37,187 bases of DNA, taken from positions 1-37,187 of the forward strand of contig JBBRXC010000003.1 of assembly GCA_038248745.1 (NCBI GenBank), written 5' to 3'. Shown in pieces: positions 1 to 8,909 of this stretch. This DNA is from JAENWH01 sp038248745. GTDB taxonomy: Bacteria > Bacillota > Clostridia > Peptostreptococcales > Anaerovoracaceae. Numbering within the stretch: the stretch's first letter is position 1; every line of letters starts with the position of its first letter. The translations under genes and the position numbers were made by a program. Under the pieces are notes generated by a model. That model had not been told where the DNA came from. It did no database searches and saw only the letters and a program-made list of their open reading frames with translations.

Positions 1-177
1 ATGCACACCGTATTTTTCCATTGTAGAAACTGGATCCTGAGATAATACAGTGATTTCAATATGGTCTAACTTCTCTTTTAAATTATCAACAACTGCTCTT
101 AGAATTGATTCATCTCCAATATTATTAAATCCATAATATCCTGAAATAAGCAATTTATTTGTCTTGTTACTACTCAA
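1..177 (-). CDS. csaB: Polysaccharide pyruvyl transferase CsaB, N-terminal fragment
   Basis: The first 59 codons are present and the gene continues past the left edge. I start it at a TTG codon (177-175) with an AAAGGAG ribosome binding site just upstream; no ATG gives the conserved N-terminus. Residues 13-23 read GYYGFNNIGDE, the N-terminal signature of the CsaB family. CsaB adds ketal-pyruvate to secondary cell-wall polymers so that SLH-domain proteins can anchor. The start overlaps the end of the upstream DUF5693 gene by 8 bases, so the two are probably translationally coupled. Family assignment is good for a fragment; the substrate is inferred. Confidence 0.85.
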   Translation of the reverse strand, partial: MSSNKTNKLLISGYYGFNNIGDESILRAVVDNLKEKLDHIEITVLSQDPVSTMEKYGVH

Positions 178-2365
178 GCGGAACTCCTTTACTTTCAAGA
201 AGGTTTTTCAAATATTTGAGATATCCTTTGTGTAATGCTTCAAATATAAGTATCCCAACGATCCCAACCATTATTCCTATCATCAATGAATACCCTGTTC
301 TGAAAAATCCCAAATACAAAGGTGTTCTGATGTGCATAAATGTGTTAATCACCGATGTAACACCAAGAACCCCACTTAATCCAAATATAATCGTCCAGAG
401 TTTAAACCCTCTGATGGAGGAATAAACCATCAACATAATTGCTGGAAATGCAAACAAGAATTCTTTTGTTCTTGGCCTTGCCACTAAAGCGTTTTCTAAA
501 TCATTTCTAAGGATCATTTCAAAACTTGAAACCTGAATAGAAGAATCATGTCCCGTTCTTATGATGTAATAAGCGCCTACTGCTCCCAACACTGCTGCAA
601 GTAGAACCATCCAGACCTTGACATTGGTATTGATCATATCCCTAATATCTAAGAATTCCAGCTTTCCAGGTTTTTCCTTTCTGTTTCCAAAACCGAAGTA
701 TGCCAGATAGGCGATGGCAAAGTAAGCAATCGGCAGAAGCTGCGCGACTTTTACACCTCTGAAAATATCAATCTCCAGCATATAATTCACGGATGAAATT
801 GGTGCTGCAGTAAACATTCCTCCTATGAGTGCGACTAAAACGGAAAGAACAAGGGTCATGACAGATAATATGATGATTTTAGTTAACTTTGTGTCCCTTC
901 CCAGATTGTCAGCGAAATCTTTACTTAACTTTGTATATAAAGTGACGGCTATGCACCCAAAGATGACTGCAGAAGAAAAGCTCTCAATCAGTGCAATCCA
1001 GTTAGGAAGAAGCAGATACACCCCCACTACCCCCAGAAATCCAATGGACGCTAAAACTACTTTTGTTTTCCTTTTTATTGGCAGAAAAGCCTCTACTAAA
1101 AGAATCCCAGAAAGAATACACCCAAAACCTAAAATCAATTTCAAGATAGGATTGATTTGCTGATTTGACATGATTGTTGCATCACCAAAGGAGATATGAT
1201 TCTCACCCAGTCTAGTTTTTAAGTTTTCAAACATTTTTTCGTATACTACCGGATCTGTTACATAAGTGTGAAGGTCTTTAAATTCCATCACTGGCTTGAA
1301 GTAAATCACTCTAATATTTCTTTCTGTAACTGCTCTGAACAAAGTATTTTCAATTTCTTCCGCGCCTGCATAACCGTAATACTGATATCTATTTTGTATA
1401 TAATTCCAAACTGAAAAGATTCTTACCGTATTATAATTATTGGCTTTTGCTATATCTTCCACGCCATACTGCATAATATTCTGCAACTGTGTTGTGTTTT
1501 CTATTAAACCAATTGCAATGTTATTTTTATTAAGATACGCTTCAACCGTTTCAACGCCATCATCATAGCCTATTACAGCTTCCCCGCCCACGATAATATA
1601 TTTTGGTTTAATTTTGTATTTCTCGTATTCGCCAATGACAGCTTTCGCATATTTCATGTCATTCCAGCCATTATAGCTTAAGGTTCTAGGAACAATTTCC
1701 ATTCCTGCCGCTTGAATTTTTTTTACTTTTTCCGGCAAAAATCCCAAACTTATATACATTAGTTTTGAACCTTCGGCATCCACTTTTTCCATAAATCCTG
1801 CATTTTTTGAATTCATTTCTTTATATTTTTCCGTATATAGTGTTACATCGGAAGTGCCATTCAATACAGCAAAGCCTTTTTCGTCACTTTTAACGATGAA
1901 ATACATGTCTGGTTGAAAACGTTCTTTTATCGCATTTAAAACAAAGTTGCTGGTTTCTGAATTGTCCAATTCAACCAATACATCATAGGAATCAAAACTA
2001 TTTCTTTCCAACTCTAAAACCAATTCTGAAGGATATTGATCCCTCCAGTTTGCTTGTTTCGTAATTTCGCCCATTAACTTTCCACTTACAGGTATTTCAA
2101 TATCATCCATGAGAGACATGATATTTTCTTCAGAAAGGCCGACCTTTGTGATCCCCATCTTCGTCTTAAATTCATTTAACCACCAAGAAACATCTTTATC
2201 TGATTGTTCCGCCATTGCTACCAATTCGTTATAGTCTAAAACAACATCATAAGATTTATTATTACTTTCAATAATACCTCTTCCGCCAATAATTGTAACA
2301 GCAACAATAAATGCCACTACGATTCCCATCAAAATATATTTGTTATTTTTAATGAATGCTTTCAT
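170..2365 (-). CDS. DUF5693 family multi-pass membrane protein
   Basis: A 731-residue protein with one N-terminal membrane anchor (about residues 10-28), a large presumably extracytoplasmic domain of about 370 residues, and a C-terminal half with many hydrophobic segments from about residue 405. This layout and its place directly before csaB match the DUF5693 family of Clostridia, whose function is unknown. A GGGAG ribosome binding site precedes the ATG. The 8-base overlap with csaB and the short gap to the small exported protein upstream suggest one operon. I infer a role in synthesis, export or modification of a cell-wall polymer that CsaB pyruvylates; no catalytic motif proves it. Confidence 0.7.
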   Translation of the reverse strand: MKAFIKNNKYILMGIVVAFIVAVTIIGGRGIIESNNKSYDVVLDYNELVAMAEQSDKDVSWWLNEFKTKMGITKVGLSEENIMSLMDDIEIPVSGKLMGEITKQANWRDQYPSELVLELERNSFDSYDVLVELDNSETSNFVLNAIKERFQPDMYFIVKSDEKGFAVLNGTSDVTLYTEKYKEMNSKNAGFMEKVDAEGSKLMYISLGFLPEKVKKIQAAGMEIVPRTLSYNGWNDMKYAKAVIGEYEKYKIKPKYIIVGGEAVIGYDDGVETVEAYLNKNNIAIGLIENTTQLQNIMQYGVEDIAKANNYNTVRIFSVWNYIQNRYQYYGYAGAEEIENTLFRAVTERNIRVIYFKPVMEFKDLHTYVTDPVVYEKMFENLKTRLGENHISFGDATIMSNQQINPILKLILGFGCILSGILLVEAFLPIKRKTKVVLASIGFLGVVGVYLLLPNWIALIESFSSAVIFGCIAVTLYTKLSKDFADNLGRDTKLTKIIILSVMTLVLSVLVALIGGMFTAAPISSVNYMLEIDIFRGVKVAQLLPIAYFAIAYLAYFGFGNRKEKPGKLEFLDIRDMINTNVKVWMVLLAAVLGAVGAYYIIRTGHDSSIQVSSFEMILRNDLENALVARPRTKEFLFAFPAIMLMVYSSIRGFKLWTIIFGLSGVLGVTSVINTFMHIRTPLYLGFFRTGYSLMIGIMVGIVGILIFEALHKGYLKYLKNLLESKGVPLE

Positions 2366-2377
2366 ATTTTGCTCCCT

Positions 2378-2770
2378 TTATTGTATAGTATAGTTTCCTC
2401 GAATGAGAACCCAAGCCTCGGTTGATACAGCAATTCCCCTGCCGTCTTTTCTTGGAATCAGAAGCAAATGATTTGCTGCCACTGGGTTGCCTGTCATTAA
2501 ATCTTTACCGGCTGAAATATCGGACACACCATTTGCCCCATTATCTATCGCTGTGGCTTCACCACTTCTAAGAATTATTTCCGTCCCCTCGTCTCCAATG
2601 AGCGTTTGTCCAGCTTCAAGTTTAACTGGCAAATAGGTGACTTTGCTATCCACATAACTTTTGGTGACAACTGGGTCCGTTTCTGAACCAGGCGAATTTA
2701 CTGCCCCCGAAACCACCCCTATTCCAAGTATAAAAACGCCAATCAAGACTATTATTGTAATTTTTTTCAT
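2378..2770 (-). CDS. Small exported or membrane-anchored protein of unknown function
   Basis: A 130-residue protein. A longer reading with an upstream ATG at 2824 would overlap the end of the NAD(P)HX dehydratase gene by 46 bases; I prefer the internal ATG at 2770, which follows that gene's stop by 8 bases and begins MKKITIIVLIGVFILGIG, a signal peptide or anchor (segment at residues 4-22). There is no lipobox cysteine. The mature part is polar and glycine-rich, with no cysteines and no motif I recognise. It lies between the dehydratase and the DUF5693 gene, so it is probably part of the envelope operon ending in csaB. Confidence 0.6.
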   Translation of the reverse strand: MKKITIIVLIGVFILGIGVVSGAVNSPGSETDPVVTKSYVDSKVTYLPVKLEAGQTLIGDEGTEIILRSGEATAIDNGANGVSDISAGKDLMTGNPVAANHLLLIPRKDGRGIAVSTEAWVLIRGNYTIQ

Positions 2771-2778
2771 CTGCACAC

Positions 2779-3600
2779 CTATCCCTTTACCATTATCTGC
2801 AATGCTTTCGCCGTGTAATAACAAATATCCCCTGCAATAAGCCCGTGCTCTCCAATATCATCTTTTGCCAGATCTCCCGCCAGCCCATGAACGTATACCC
2901 CTATTTTAGCTGCCATTTGAGGTTCATATCCTTGTCCGCATAAACTGGTGATTATTCCTGTCAAAACATCTCCTGTTCCACCAGTTGACATGCCTGAATT
3001 TCCACTTTTATTTACCACGATTTCTTTCCCATCAAAAATAATACTGTTATGCCCTTTTAAAACAACAATCGCATTTGTAAGCTTATGGAGTTCCCTTGCA
3101 ATTTCTTCTCTATTCATGTTATCAGCAGATTTTTCATCACGAGAAAGGAGCCGCATGGCTTCCCCCATATGAGGTGTTATAATTACTGTTGATGGAGTGT
3201 TTTTTAACAGGTCCAGCCTGTGATCTTCAGAAAGCATGTTCAATCCGTCTGCATCAATTACAATCGTTTTGTTGTATTTGTAAAGAATTTCTTGCAAAAG
3301 CAAAAAATCTTCCTCATTGTTTCCAAGACCAGGCCCAAAAGCAATTGCATCAAACTTTTCCAGGTTGGAGAGGATATTTTCTTTTGGCATACATGTCGCC
3401 TCAATAACCGCAGTTTGAACAATTGGTAAAAGGTCAGGCGGCACACTGACCTGAACCAGCCCGCAACCAGATCTCAACGCACCTCTCGCACAAAGAACTG
3501 CAGCACCTGCCATTCCCCTACTCCCGGCAATGATTAGTATTTTTCCATAATTTCCTTTATAGCTGTCAGGGTTTCTCTCTATTAATTTAAACATCATCAT
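2779..3600 (-). CDS. nnrD: ADP-dependent NAD(P)H-hydrate dehydratase
   Basis: Repairs hydrated NADH and NADPH (the S form) using ADP. The 273-residue protein is a single ribokinase-like domain: FGPGLG at residues 88-93, ITPHMGE at 141-147, KGHN at 182-185 and the active-site loop GGTGD at 207-211, whose Asp is the catalytic base in this family. In many bacteria this domain is fused behind an NnrE epimerase domain; here the epimerase half is absent. The ATG overlaps the mgtE stop codon (ATGA), indicating translational coupling. Two further ATG codons follow at once, so the exact start could shift by one or two residues. Confidence 0.9.
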   Translation of the reverse strand: MMMFKLIERNPDSYKGNYGKILIIAGSRGMAGAAVLCARGALRSGCGLVQVSVPPDLLPIVQTAVIEATCMPKENILSNLEKFDAIAFGPGLGNNEEDFLLLQEILYKYNKTIVIDADGLNMLSEDHRLDLLKNTPSTVIITPHMGEAMRLLSRDEKSADNMNREEIARELHKLTNAIVVLKGHNSIIFDGKEIVVNKSGNSGMSTGGTGDVLTGIITSLCGQGYEPQMAAKIGVYVHGLAGDLAKDDIGEHGLIAGDICYYTAKALQIMVKG

Positions 3601-4997
3601 AACCCAAGAATCAATGTGGCCAATAAGAAATAAGTGACCACAGAAATCATATCCGTTATGGACGCAATCATTGGACTGGCCATTAAAGCCGGGTCAATTC
3701 CTACTTTTTTCGCTGCCATAGGGAGCATGCTCCCAATACTTTTTGCTGCCATTACAATGATTAACATGGAGGCACAAACCGCAAGTCCTATCCATGGGCC
3801 TTGTCCATCCAGCCAGCAAATTCTGGCGAAATTAAGTAAACTTAATATTATTCCAATAAAAAAGCTTACTCTTAACTCTTTCCAAAGCACCTTACCTGCA
3901 TCTCGTAGTTCAACATCTCCCAGCGCCATACCACGAATAACAAGGGTTGCTGATTGAGATCCAGAATTTCCTCCAGTTCCCATGAGCATTGGAAGATAGG
4001 CAACAAGTGAAATTACCTGAGATAAAACATTTTCAAAACTGGAGATAATACCTCCTGTAATTACATAAGAAAGCATTAAAATAAACAACCAGGGGAGTCT
4101 ATTTTTTATATGCTTCCATACACTTATATCCAAATATTCAGCATCCCCTGAGTCAATAACACCAGCCATTCTCTGGAAATCCTCTGTTGTCTCTTCTTCT
4201 ATAACATCTAGAATATCATCTACTGTGATAATACCTACTAGTCTATCCTCATTATCCACTACCGGTATTGCAAGAAAACCATACTTTTTAAATGCTTCTG
4301 AGACCACTTCTTGGTCATCATGAACATTAACACATATAAAATCTTCATGCATCATATCATTAATTTTTGCATTACTTTCAGAAACAACTAAAGTTCTAAG
4401 TGACACGATTCCTATCAGTTTTCTTCCTTTTTCTTTGACATAGCAGGTATAGATGGTTTCGCTGTCCATTCCTTCTTTTTTTATATGAGCCAATGCCTGC
4501 TCAACGGTCATCTCCTTGCTTAAACTGATGTAATACGGTGTCATCAGACTTCCCGCAGAAGTATCCGGGTAATTTAAGAAGGTATTGATCAGTTTTCGTT
4601 CCTCTTTTGGTGTTTTTTCAAGAATTTTATCCACAAGATTTGCCGGCAATTCCTCAAGTACGTCAATCATATCATCGAAATCCAGTTCATCAAGAATATA
4701 TATTATTTCCTTATCTGTAATAACATTGATGATCGCAACCTGATCTTCCACAGGCAAATAGGAGAACACTTCAACGGAAACATCCTTTGGCAGTGTTCTG
4801 AAAATAATCACCGTTTTTTCTATTCCAAGAGCTTCCAGAACTTCCTCCAGAATTTCAGCAATATCAACTTCATTATTTTTCAATAGCGCGTCTCTAGCCG
4901 CTACGTATTTTTTATTGTTAAGCAGAAATATTATATTTTCAACAATTTCCTCGAAAGTCTCCCCAAAATTCTTCTCAACTGTATTTTCTTTTTCCAT
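3597..4997 (-). CDS. mgtE: Magnesium transporter MgtE
   Basis: A 466-residue Mg2+ channel/transporter of the cell membrane with the full family layout. There is an acidic alpha-helical N domain (about residues 15-140), a pair of CBS domains (about 150-270, with paired IGIVSLRTL and VGIITVDDIL strands) that sense cytoplasmic Mg2+, and a C-terminal pore domain of about five membrane segments. The pore domain carries GTGGNSGSQSATLVIRG and the last-helix signature DPALMASPMIASITDM, whose Asp lines the ion path. It begins four bases after the glycosyltransferase gene ends and shares an ATGA overlap with nnrD. No Mg2+-sensing riboswitch is visible, but the gene sits inside an operon. Confidence 0.96.
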   Translation of the reverse strand: MEKENTVEKNFGETFEEIVENIIFLLNNKKYVAARDALLKNNEVDIAEILEEVLEALGIEKTVIIFRTLPKDVSVEVFSYLPVEDQVAIINVITDKEIIYILDELDFDDMIDVLEELPANLVDKILEKTPKEERKLINTFLNYPDTSAGSLMTPYYISLSKEMTVEQALAHIKKEGMDSETIYTCYVKEKGRKLIGIVSLRTLVVSESNAKINDMMHEDFICVNVHDDQEVVSEAFKKYGFLAIPVVDNEDRLVGIITVDDILDVIEEETTEDFQRMAGVIDSGDAEYLDISVWKHIKNRLPWLFILMLSYVITGGIISSFENVLSQVISLVAYLPMLMGTGGNSGSQSATLVIRGMALGDVELRDAGKVLWKELRVSFFIGIILSLLNFARICWLDGQGPWIGLAVCASMLIIVMAAKSIGSMLPMAAKKVGIDPALMASPMIASITDMISVVTYFLLATLILGL

Positions 4998-5001
4998 CTT
5001 T

Positions 5002-6162
5002 TCACCCCCTGCGTCTGTTGTTGATCACTCTAATATATAATTCCTCCACCTGCTGTCCAAACTCCTCCACTGAAAATTTTTGTGCCTTTATGACTGCATT
5101 TTTTTTGAAAAATGCCAGTTTAGCTTTATCATCCAGCAGCAATTCTATTTTATCGATAAACTCTCTTTCTTTTTCAAAAGTGTATCCATTATATCCCTCT
5201 TCTACTACATCCAAAAGGCATTCATCTTTTCTGCAAATTAATGGCAAACCACTTGCCATTGCCTCAATATATGTAAGTCCTTGGGTTTCACTGGTTGACG
5301 CACTAATAAAAATATCACCAAGATGATAATACTTGTGAACATCATCCTGAGGAACCATCCCTGTGAATATGACCAATTTCTCCAATCCAAGGGACTTGGT
5401 ATGTTCTTCAAGCTCTTTTCGGACCGGGCCATCCCCAACAATCAGTAATTTTATATCTCTTCCCTCTTTTGACAGGGGTCTCATCAGATTTATCAGTTCA
5501 TTAATATTTTTCTCTTTTCCAAGTCTTCCAATCGTTACCAGCACACTATCTTTTTCCGAAATATTTAACGACTTTTTCATGGCAGCTTTCTCATCTGGGT
5601 TAAGTTCTACTTTAAATTTATCCAAATGAATACCTGTAGGTATTTCAACAATATCTCTTTTAACACCATAAGATTTCAATGCACCCATCACCTTATTCGT
5701 TGGGACAATTACCTCATCTGCTTTTATTAATGCATGCCTGGAAAACAAAGCAACGGCTTTTTTACCAAGTCGCTTGCTGGGAAAAATATAATGTGTATAG
5801 TCTTCATACATAGTATGATAGGTATGTACCATTGGTATATGAAGCTTATAGGCGATTTGCCTGGCATACAGGCTTGTAGTAAACTCTGTTTGGGTATGAA
5901 TAATATCCGGTTTCCATTTTATAATTTCTTTGATATAATGGTGGAAAGGTTTAACAGTCATCCTTGCCTGGGGATAGACTCTTACTGGAAGAGATCCTAT
6001 ATAAAAAACATCCCCAGATATATTTGAAGCCCTCGTATTAGATAAGGTTAAGATTTTTACATCATGTCCTCTTTTCTTCAGTTGCTCATATAAATTAAAT
6101 GTTGAAATCACTACCCCATTAATAATTGGTTTATATACATCCGTTGTTATCAATATTTTCAT
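5002..6162 (-). CDS. GT4 family glycosyltransferase (possible diacylglycerol glycosyltransferase)
   Basis: A 386-residue GT-B fold enzyme. The N-terminal acceptor domain starts TDVYKPIINGVV, typical of the group that glycosylates diacylglycerol or phosphatidylinositol. The C-terminal nucleotide-sugar domain carries VTIGRLGKEKN, a GDGP turn and EAMASGLPLIC, with the donor-binding glutamates near residues 296-304. There is no signal peptide, so it acts at the inner face of the membrane. An unusually G-rich ribosome binding site (AAGGGGGGCG) precedes the ATG. It is the first gene of the leftward operon with mgtE and nnrD and has its own promoter. A glycolipid product is likely by family resemblance; the acceptor is not proven. 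Confidence 0.85.
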   Translation of the reverse strand: MKILITTDVYKPIINGVVISTFNLYEQLKKRGHDVKILTLSNTRASNISGDVFYIGSLPVRVYPQARMTVKPFHHYIKEIIKWKPDIIHTQTEFTTSLYARQIAYKLHIPMVHTYHTMYEDYTHYIFPSKRLGKKAVALFSRHALIKADEVIVPTNKVMGALKSYGVKRDIVEIPTGIHLDKFKVELNPDEKAAMKKSLNISEKDSVLVTIGRLGKEKNINELINLMRPLSKEGRDIKLLIVGDGPVRKELEEHTKSLGLEKLVIFTGMVPQDDVHKYYHLGDIFISASTSETQGLTYIEAMASGLPLICRKDECLLDVVEEGYNGYTFEKEREFIDKIELLLDDKAKLAFFKKNAVIKAQKFSVEEFGQQVEELYIRVINNRRRG

Positions 6163-6195
6163 TGAACGCCCCCCTTGTTTACATGCAGATATTAT

Positions 6196-6224
6196 ATTTT
6201 AACACTACTATTAATATTTATCAA
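6196..6224 (-). promoter_or_regulatory. Predicted promoter of the glycosyltransferase-mgtE operon
   Basis: On the minus strand TTGATA and TAAAAT are separated by 17 bases, about 35 bases upstream of the glycosyltransferase start. It lies back to back with the thioredoxin promoter in the 170-base divergent spacer, which holds nothing else I recognise. Confidence 0.6.
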
Positions 6225-6243
6225 TAAATTGTGATAAAGTCAC

Positions 6244-6272
6244 TTACATATTGGGTATAAAAAAAGTATAAT
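6244..6272 (+). promoter_or_regulatory. Predicted promoter of the trxA-ccdA-tlpA operon
   Basis: TTACAT and a perfect TATAAT are spaced 17 bases apart on the plus strand. The leader to the thioredoxin ATG is about 55 bases, A-rich, and ends in an AAGG ribosome binding site. Confidence 0.6.
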
Positions 6273-6332
6273 AACACTATAATAATTAAAAAAAATGATA
6301 ATTTTAAAAGAGAAAGGTTTAAGGTACATAAC

Positions 6333-6644
6333 ATGGCATTAAAAATAACAAAAGAGAATTTTCAGAAAGAAATAGTAGATTCCGAATTACCAGTACTGGT
6401 TGATTTCTGGGCAGCTTGGTGTGGCCCTTGCAAAACTGTAGGTCCTAAGATAGAAGAGCTTTCAGTTGAGCTTGAGGGAAAAGCAAAGGTTTGCAAGATT
6501 AATGTGGATGAAGAAATGGCATTGGCTCAACAATTTAGCGTCATGTCTATTCCTACTATGGTTGTATTTAAAGGCGGAAAAGAAGTTCAAAGAGTGGTGG
6601 GCGCCAGAGGGAAAGAAGAATTAAGATCATTATTGGGAGTTTAA
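6333..6644 (+). CDS. trxA: Thioredoxin
   Basis: A 103-residue cytoplasmic thioredoxin, close to the usual length. The active site WCGPC is at residues 29-33 and the conserved cis-proline loop IPT at 73-75. There is no signal peptide. It is followed 7 bases later by ccdA and then by a secreted TlpA-type thioredoxin, so it most likely supplies electrons to CcdA for export across the membrane as well as reducing cytoplasmic proteins. That coupling is inferred from gene order. Confidence 0.96.
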   Translation: MALKITKENFQKEIVDSELPVLVDFWAAWCGPCKTVGPKIEELSVELEGKAKVCKINVDEEMALAQQFSVMSIPTMVVFKGGKEVQRVVGARGKEELRSLLGV

Positions 6645-6651
6645 ATTAAAT

Positions 6652-7299
6652 ATGGCATATTTAATTGTTTTTCTTGAGGGGATAGTAACATTTATATCCC
6701 CTTGTTTGCTTCCAATGCTTCCTTTGTATGTCGCCTATTTTGCCGGAGGAGACGCAACTAAAACAACTCCTAAAGTCTTATATAACGCCTTAGGTTTTGT
6801 ACTTGGCTTCACACTGGTATTTGTTACTTTAGGTGCTTTCGCAGGAACACTGGGTAAGTTTATATTGAATAATGAAACCATTTTCAATCTAGTTTCGGGG
6901 CTGGTCATTATCATCTTTGGTCTCAGCTTTATTGGTTTAATAAAGCTGCCGTCGATTCACATTCATAAAAACTCAGTTATTCAGACAAACGCGTTGACCC
7001 CAGCAAAATCAATTTTATTTGGCATTGTATTTTCAATAAGCTGGACACCTTGTGTAAGTGCTTTCTTAGGTTCTGCACTGATCCTAGCATCGCAGCAGGG
7101 TTCGGTTTTTAAAGGGATTATCATGCTTCTGTTATTTTCAGCTGGGCTTGCTATACCTTTTATTGCAAGTGCTGTTTTAATTAACAGTTTAAAGAGTACT
7201 TTTGATTTCTTGAAAAAACACGCTAAAATAATCAATTACGTTTCTGGAAGTTTATTAATTCTATTAGGTATTTTGATGATGGCGGGGAGGCTACTATGA
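6652..7299 (+). CDS. ccdA: Thiol-disulfide transmembrane carrier CcdA
   Basis: A 215-residue polytopic membrane protein of the CcdA/DsbD-transmembrane family with about six hydrophobic segments. The two redox cysteines are in the expected places: Cys18 in the FISPCLLPMLP motif of the first segment and Cys134 in SWTPCVSAF of the fourth. It shuttles electrons from cytoplasmic thioredoxin to extracytoplasmic thioredoxin-like proteins. Its flanking genes are exactly those two partners, and its stop overlaps the tlpA start (ATGA). No cytochrome c synthesis genes are present in this window, so the substrates may be other exported thiol proteins. Confidence 0.95.
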   Translation: MAYLIVFLEGIVTFISPCLLPMLPLYVAYFAGGDATKTTPKVLYNALGFVLGFTLVFVTLGAFAGTLGKFILNNETIFNLVSGLVIIIFGLSFIGLIKLPSIHIHKNSVIQTNALTPAKSILFGIVFSISWTPCVSAFLGSALILASQQGSVFKGIIMLLLFSAGLAIPFIASAVLINSLKSTFDFLKKHAKIINYVSGSLLILLGILMMAGRLL

Positions 7300-7841
7300 G
7301 TAACAAAAATCGTACTATTTTAGGCGGAATAATGTTGGTTGTATTTTTAGTGGGTGCATACCTTATCTATGGTGTTTTTGGTGGGCAGGATGAGTTGATT
7401 CCAGCAGGCAATGGCACCCAGACCAAGACAATGTCACTAGATTTTACGGTACAGGATATCGATGGCAATAATGTTAAGCTTTCAGACTTTTACGGAAAAC
7501 CTATTGTCCTTAACTTCTGGGCAAGCTGGTGCCCGCCATGTAAAAGTGAAATGCCAGAATTTAATCAAGTCTATAATGAATTGGCTGGCGACGTTCAGTT
7601 TTTAATGATTAATCAAACGGATGGTGACAGAGAAACAATCGAAACAGGAAGTGAATATGTTAAATCTCAAGGATTTACCTTCCCTGTTTTCTATGATACA
7701 AAACTTGAGGCTGCCTATACCTATAATGTAACTGCTATTCCAACCACCTATTTTATTGACAAAGAAGGGTATATTATCTCTCAGGTAAAGGGCTCTATGT
7801 CAAAAGAAATTTTAATGAGTAATATCGAAAAAATTAAATAG
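7296..7841 (+). CDS. TlpA/ResA-like membrane-anchored thiol-disulfide oxidoreductase
   Basis: A 181-residue protein with an N-terminal membrane anchor (about residues 9-28) and no lipobox cysteine, then a thioredoxin fold of the TlpA/ResA/AhpC-TSA type. The active site WCPPC is at residues 78-82 within NFWASWCPPCKSEMPEF, and the cis-proline IPT at 148-150. It acts outside the membrane as the electron acceptor of CcdA and reduces exported disulfides. It is the last gene of the operon and is followed by a strong terminator hairpin. Confidence 0.93.
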   Translation: MSNKNRTILGGIMLVVFLVGAYLIYGVFGGQDELIPAGNGTQTKTMSLDFTVQDIDGNNVKLSDFYGKPIVLNFWASWCPPCKSEMPEFNQVYNELAGDVQFLMINQTDGDRETIETGSEYVKSQGFTFPVFYDTKLEAAYTYNVTAIPTTYFIDKEGYIISQVKGSMSKEILMSNIEKIK

Positions 7842-7856
7842 TTCAAATAACTTAAA

Positions 7857-7895
7857 AAGCGGGATCAAATTTTGTCATTTGATCCCGCTTCTTTT
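7857..7895. terminator. Bidirectional intrinsic terminator between tlpA and arginase
   Basis: A perfect 13-base-pair stem (AAGCGGGATCAAA, 7857-7869, with its complement at 7878-7890) encloses an 8-base loop. It is followed by CTTTT on the plus strand and by a T run on the minus strand. It lies 15 bases after tlpA and 33 bases beyond the end of the convergent arginase gene, so it can serve both. Confidence 0.9.
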
Positions 7896-7927
7896 ATCGT
7901 CATTGCTGGCGTGCCACATACCAACGA

Positions 7928-8836
7928 TTATATCAACCATTCCCCTAAAAGTGATCCCGCTAAAGCGACCGTTACCTCAGCCGTGGTATTTTGTCTGTCC
8001 AATAAAGGATTCACTTCTACAAATTCAGCACTGACCAGTTTTTTTGACATTGCTATCATTTCCAACGCATGATGTGTTTCTCTATACCCCATGCCTCCAG
8101 GTACTTTTGTCCCTGTTCCAGGAGCCACCTCAGGATCTACAGCATCAAGATCAAAACTCACGTGTATGCCATCCGTGCCTTCTCCGGCAATTTTAATCGC
8201 TTCTTCCATCACCTTTTTTATACCCATATCATCAATTTCATACATGGTGAAAACTTTGATTCCCTGCTCCTTCATTGCTTTTCTTTCTCCCTCGTCTAAA
8301 TCTCTGGAGCCCACATAAACAATGTTCTCACGTTTTAAAAAGACATTTTTCCCTATAGAAGTCAACGCTTCATGTCCCATGCCTGTCAATACAGCCACGG
8401 GCATTCCATGAATATTACCTGACGGCGATGTCTCCTCAGTATTTATATCTCCATGAGCATCAAACCAAATGACACCCAGATTTTTTTTGTGTTGCAGGAC
8501 ACCAAATATTGTTCCTATTGCAATGCTATGGTCTCCCCCTAGAACAACAGGAATCATTTCTTCATCCATCGCCTTTGAAACTTCATCGCATAAAAGAGAA
8601 TTAACCTTTATAATCTGCTTCAGATTTTTCAAATTTGTCTTTTCAACAATTTTTGGGTCTCTCTTCCCAACAGGGATGTCTCCTCTGTCTTCAACATCGT
8701 ATCCAATACCTTCCAGTCTTTTCACCATGCCGGCTATTCTGATTGCTTCAGGGCCTAAATTTGTACCCTGTGTCCCGGCACCAAGATCAATTGGTACACC
8801 TATAAGAGCTATTTTTCTTTTCCCTTCCAATTTCAT
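7928..8836 (-). CDS. rocF: Arginase
   Basis: A 302-residue ureohydrolase that splits arginine to ornithine and urea. Metal ligands are in GGDHS (residues 100-104), DAHGD (126-130) and the SFDLDAVDPE motif, whose acidic ligands are Asp229, Asp231 and Asp234. The segment TEETSPSGNIHGMP after DAHGD matches arginases rather than agmatinases, which supports the specific call. A GGGAG ribosome binding site precedes the ATG. It lies downstream of hydF in the same direction, 83 bases away, with its own predicted promoter. Ornithine could feed proline or other Stickland-type fermentation; that role is inferred. Confidence 0.93.
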   Translation of the reverse strand: MKLEGKRKIALIGVPIDLGAGTQGTNLGPEAIRIAGMVKRLEGIGYDVEDRGDIPVGKRDPKIVEKTNLKNLKQIIKVNSLLCDEVSKAMDEEMIPVVLGGDHSIAIGTIFGVLQHKKNLGVIWFDAHGDINTEETSPSGNIHGMPVAVLTGMGHEALTSIGKNVFLKRENIVYVGSRDLDEGERKAMKEQGIKVFTMYEIDDMGIKKVMEEAIKIAGEGTDGIHVSFDLDAVDPEVAPGTGTKVPGGMGYRETHHALEMIAMSKKLVSAEFVEVNPLLDRQNTTAEVTVALAGSLLGEWLI

Positions 8837-8909
8837 GGTATTCTCCCTTCATTATCAGCCTGTAAGCGAACCCTCCTGAAAATGTCCGGTGTGGGTTGCG
8901 GCCGAATAT

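Noticed and set aside
2771..2824. An 18-residue N-terminal extension of the small exported protein
   Set aside because: It would overlap nnrD in another frame and bury the signal peptide inside the protein; the internal ATG at 2770 is better.
8837..8909. Riboswitch or small gene in the hydF-arginase spacer
   Set aside because: Despite an AGGAGG-like stretch, no reading frame follows at proper distance and no stable stem is evident.
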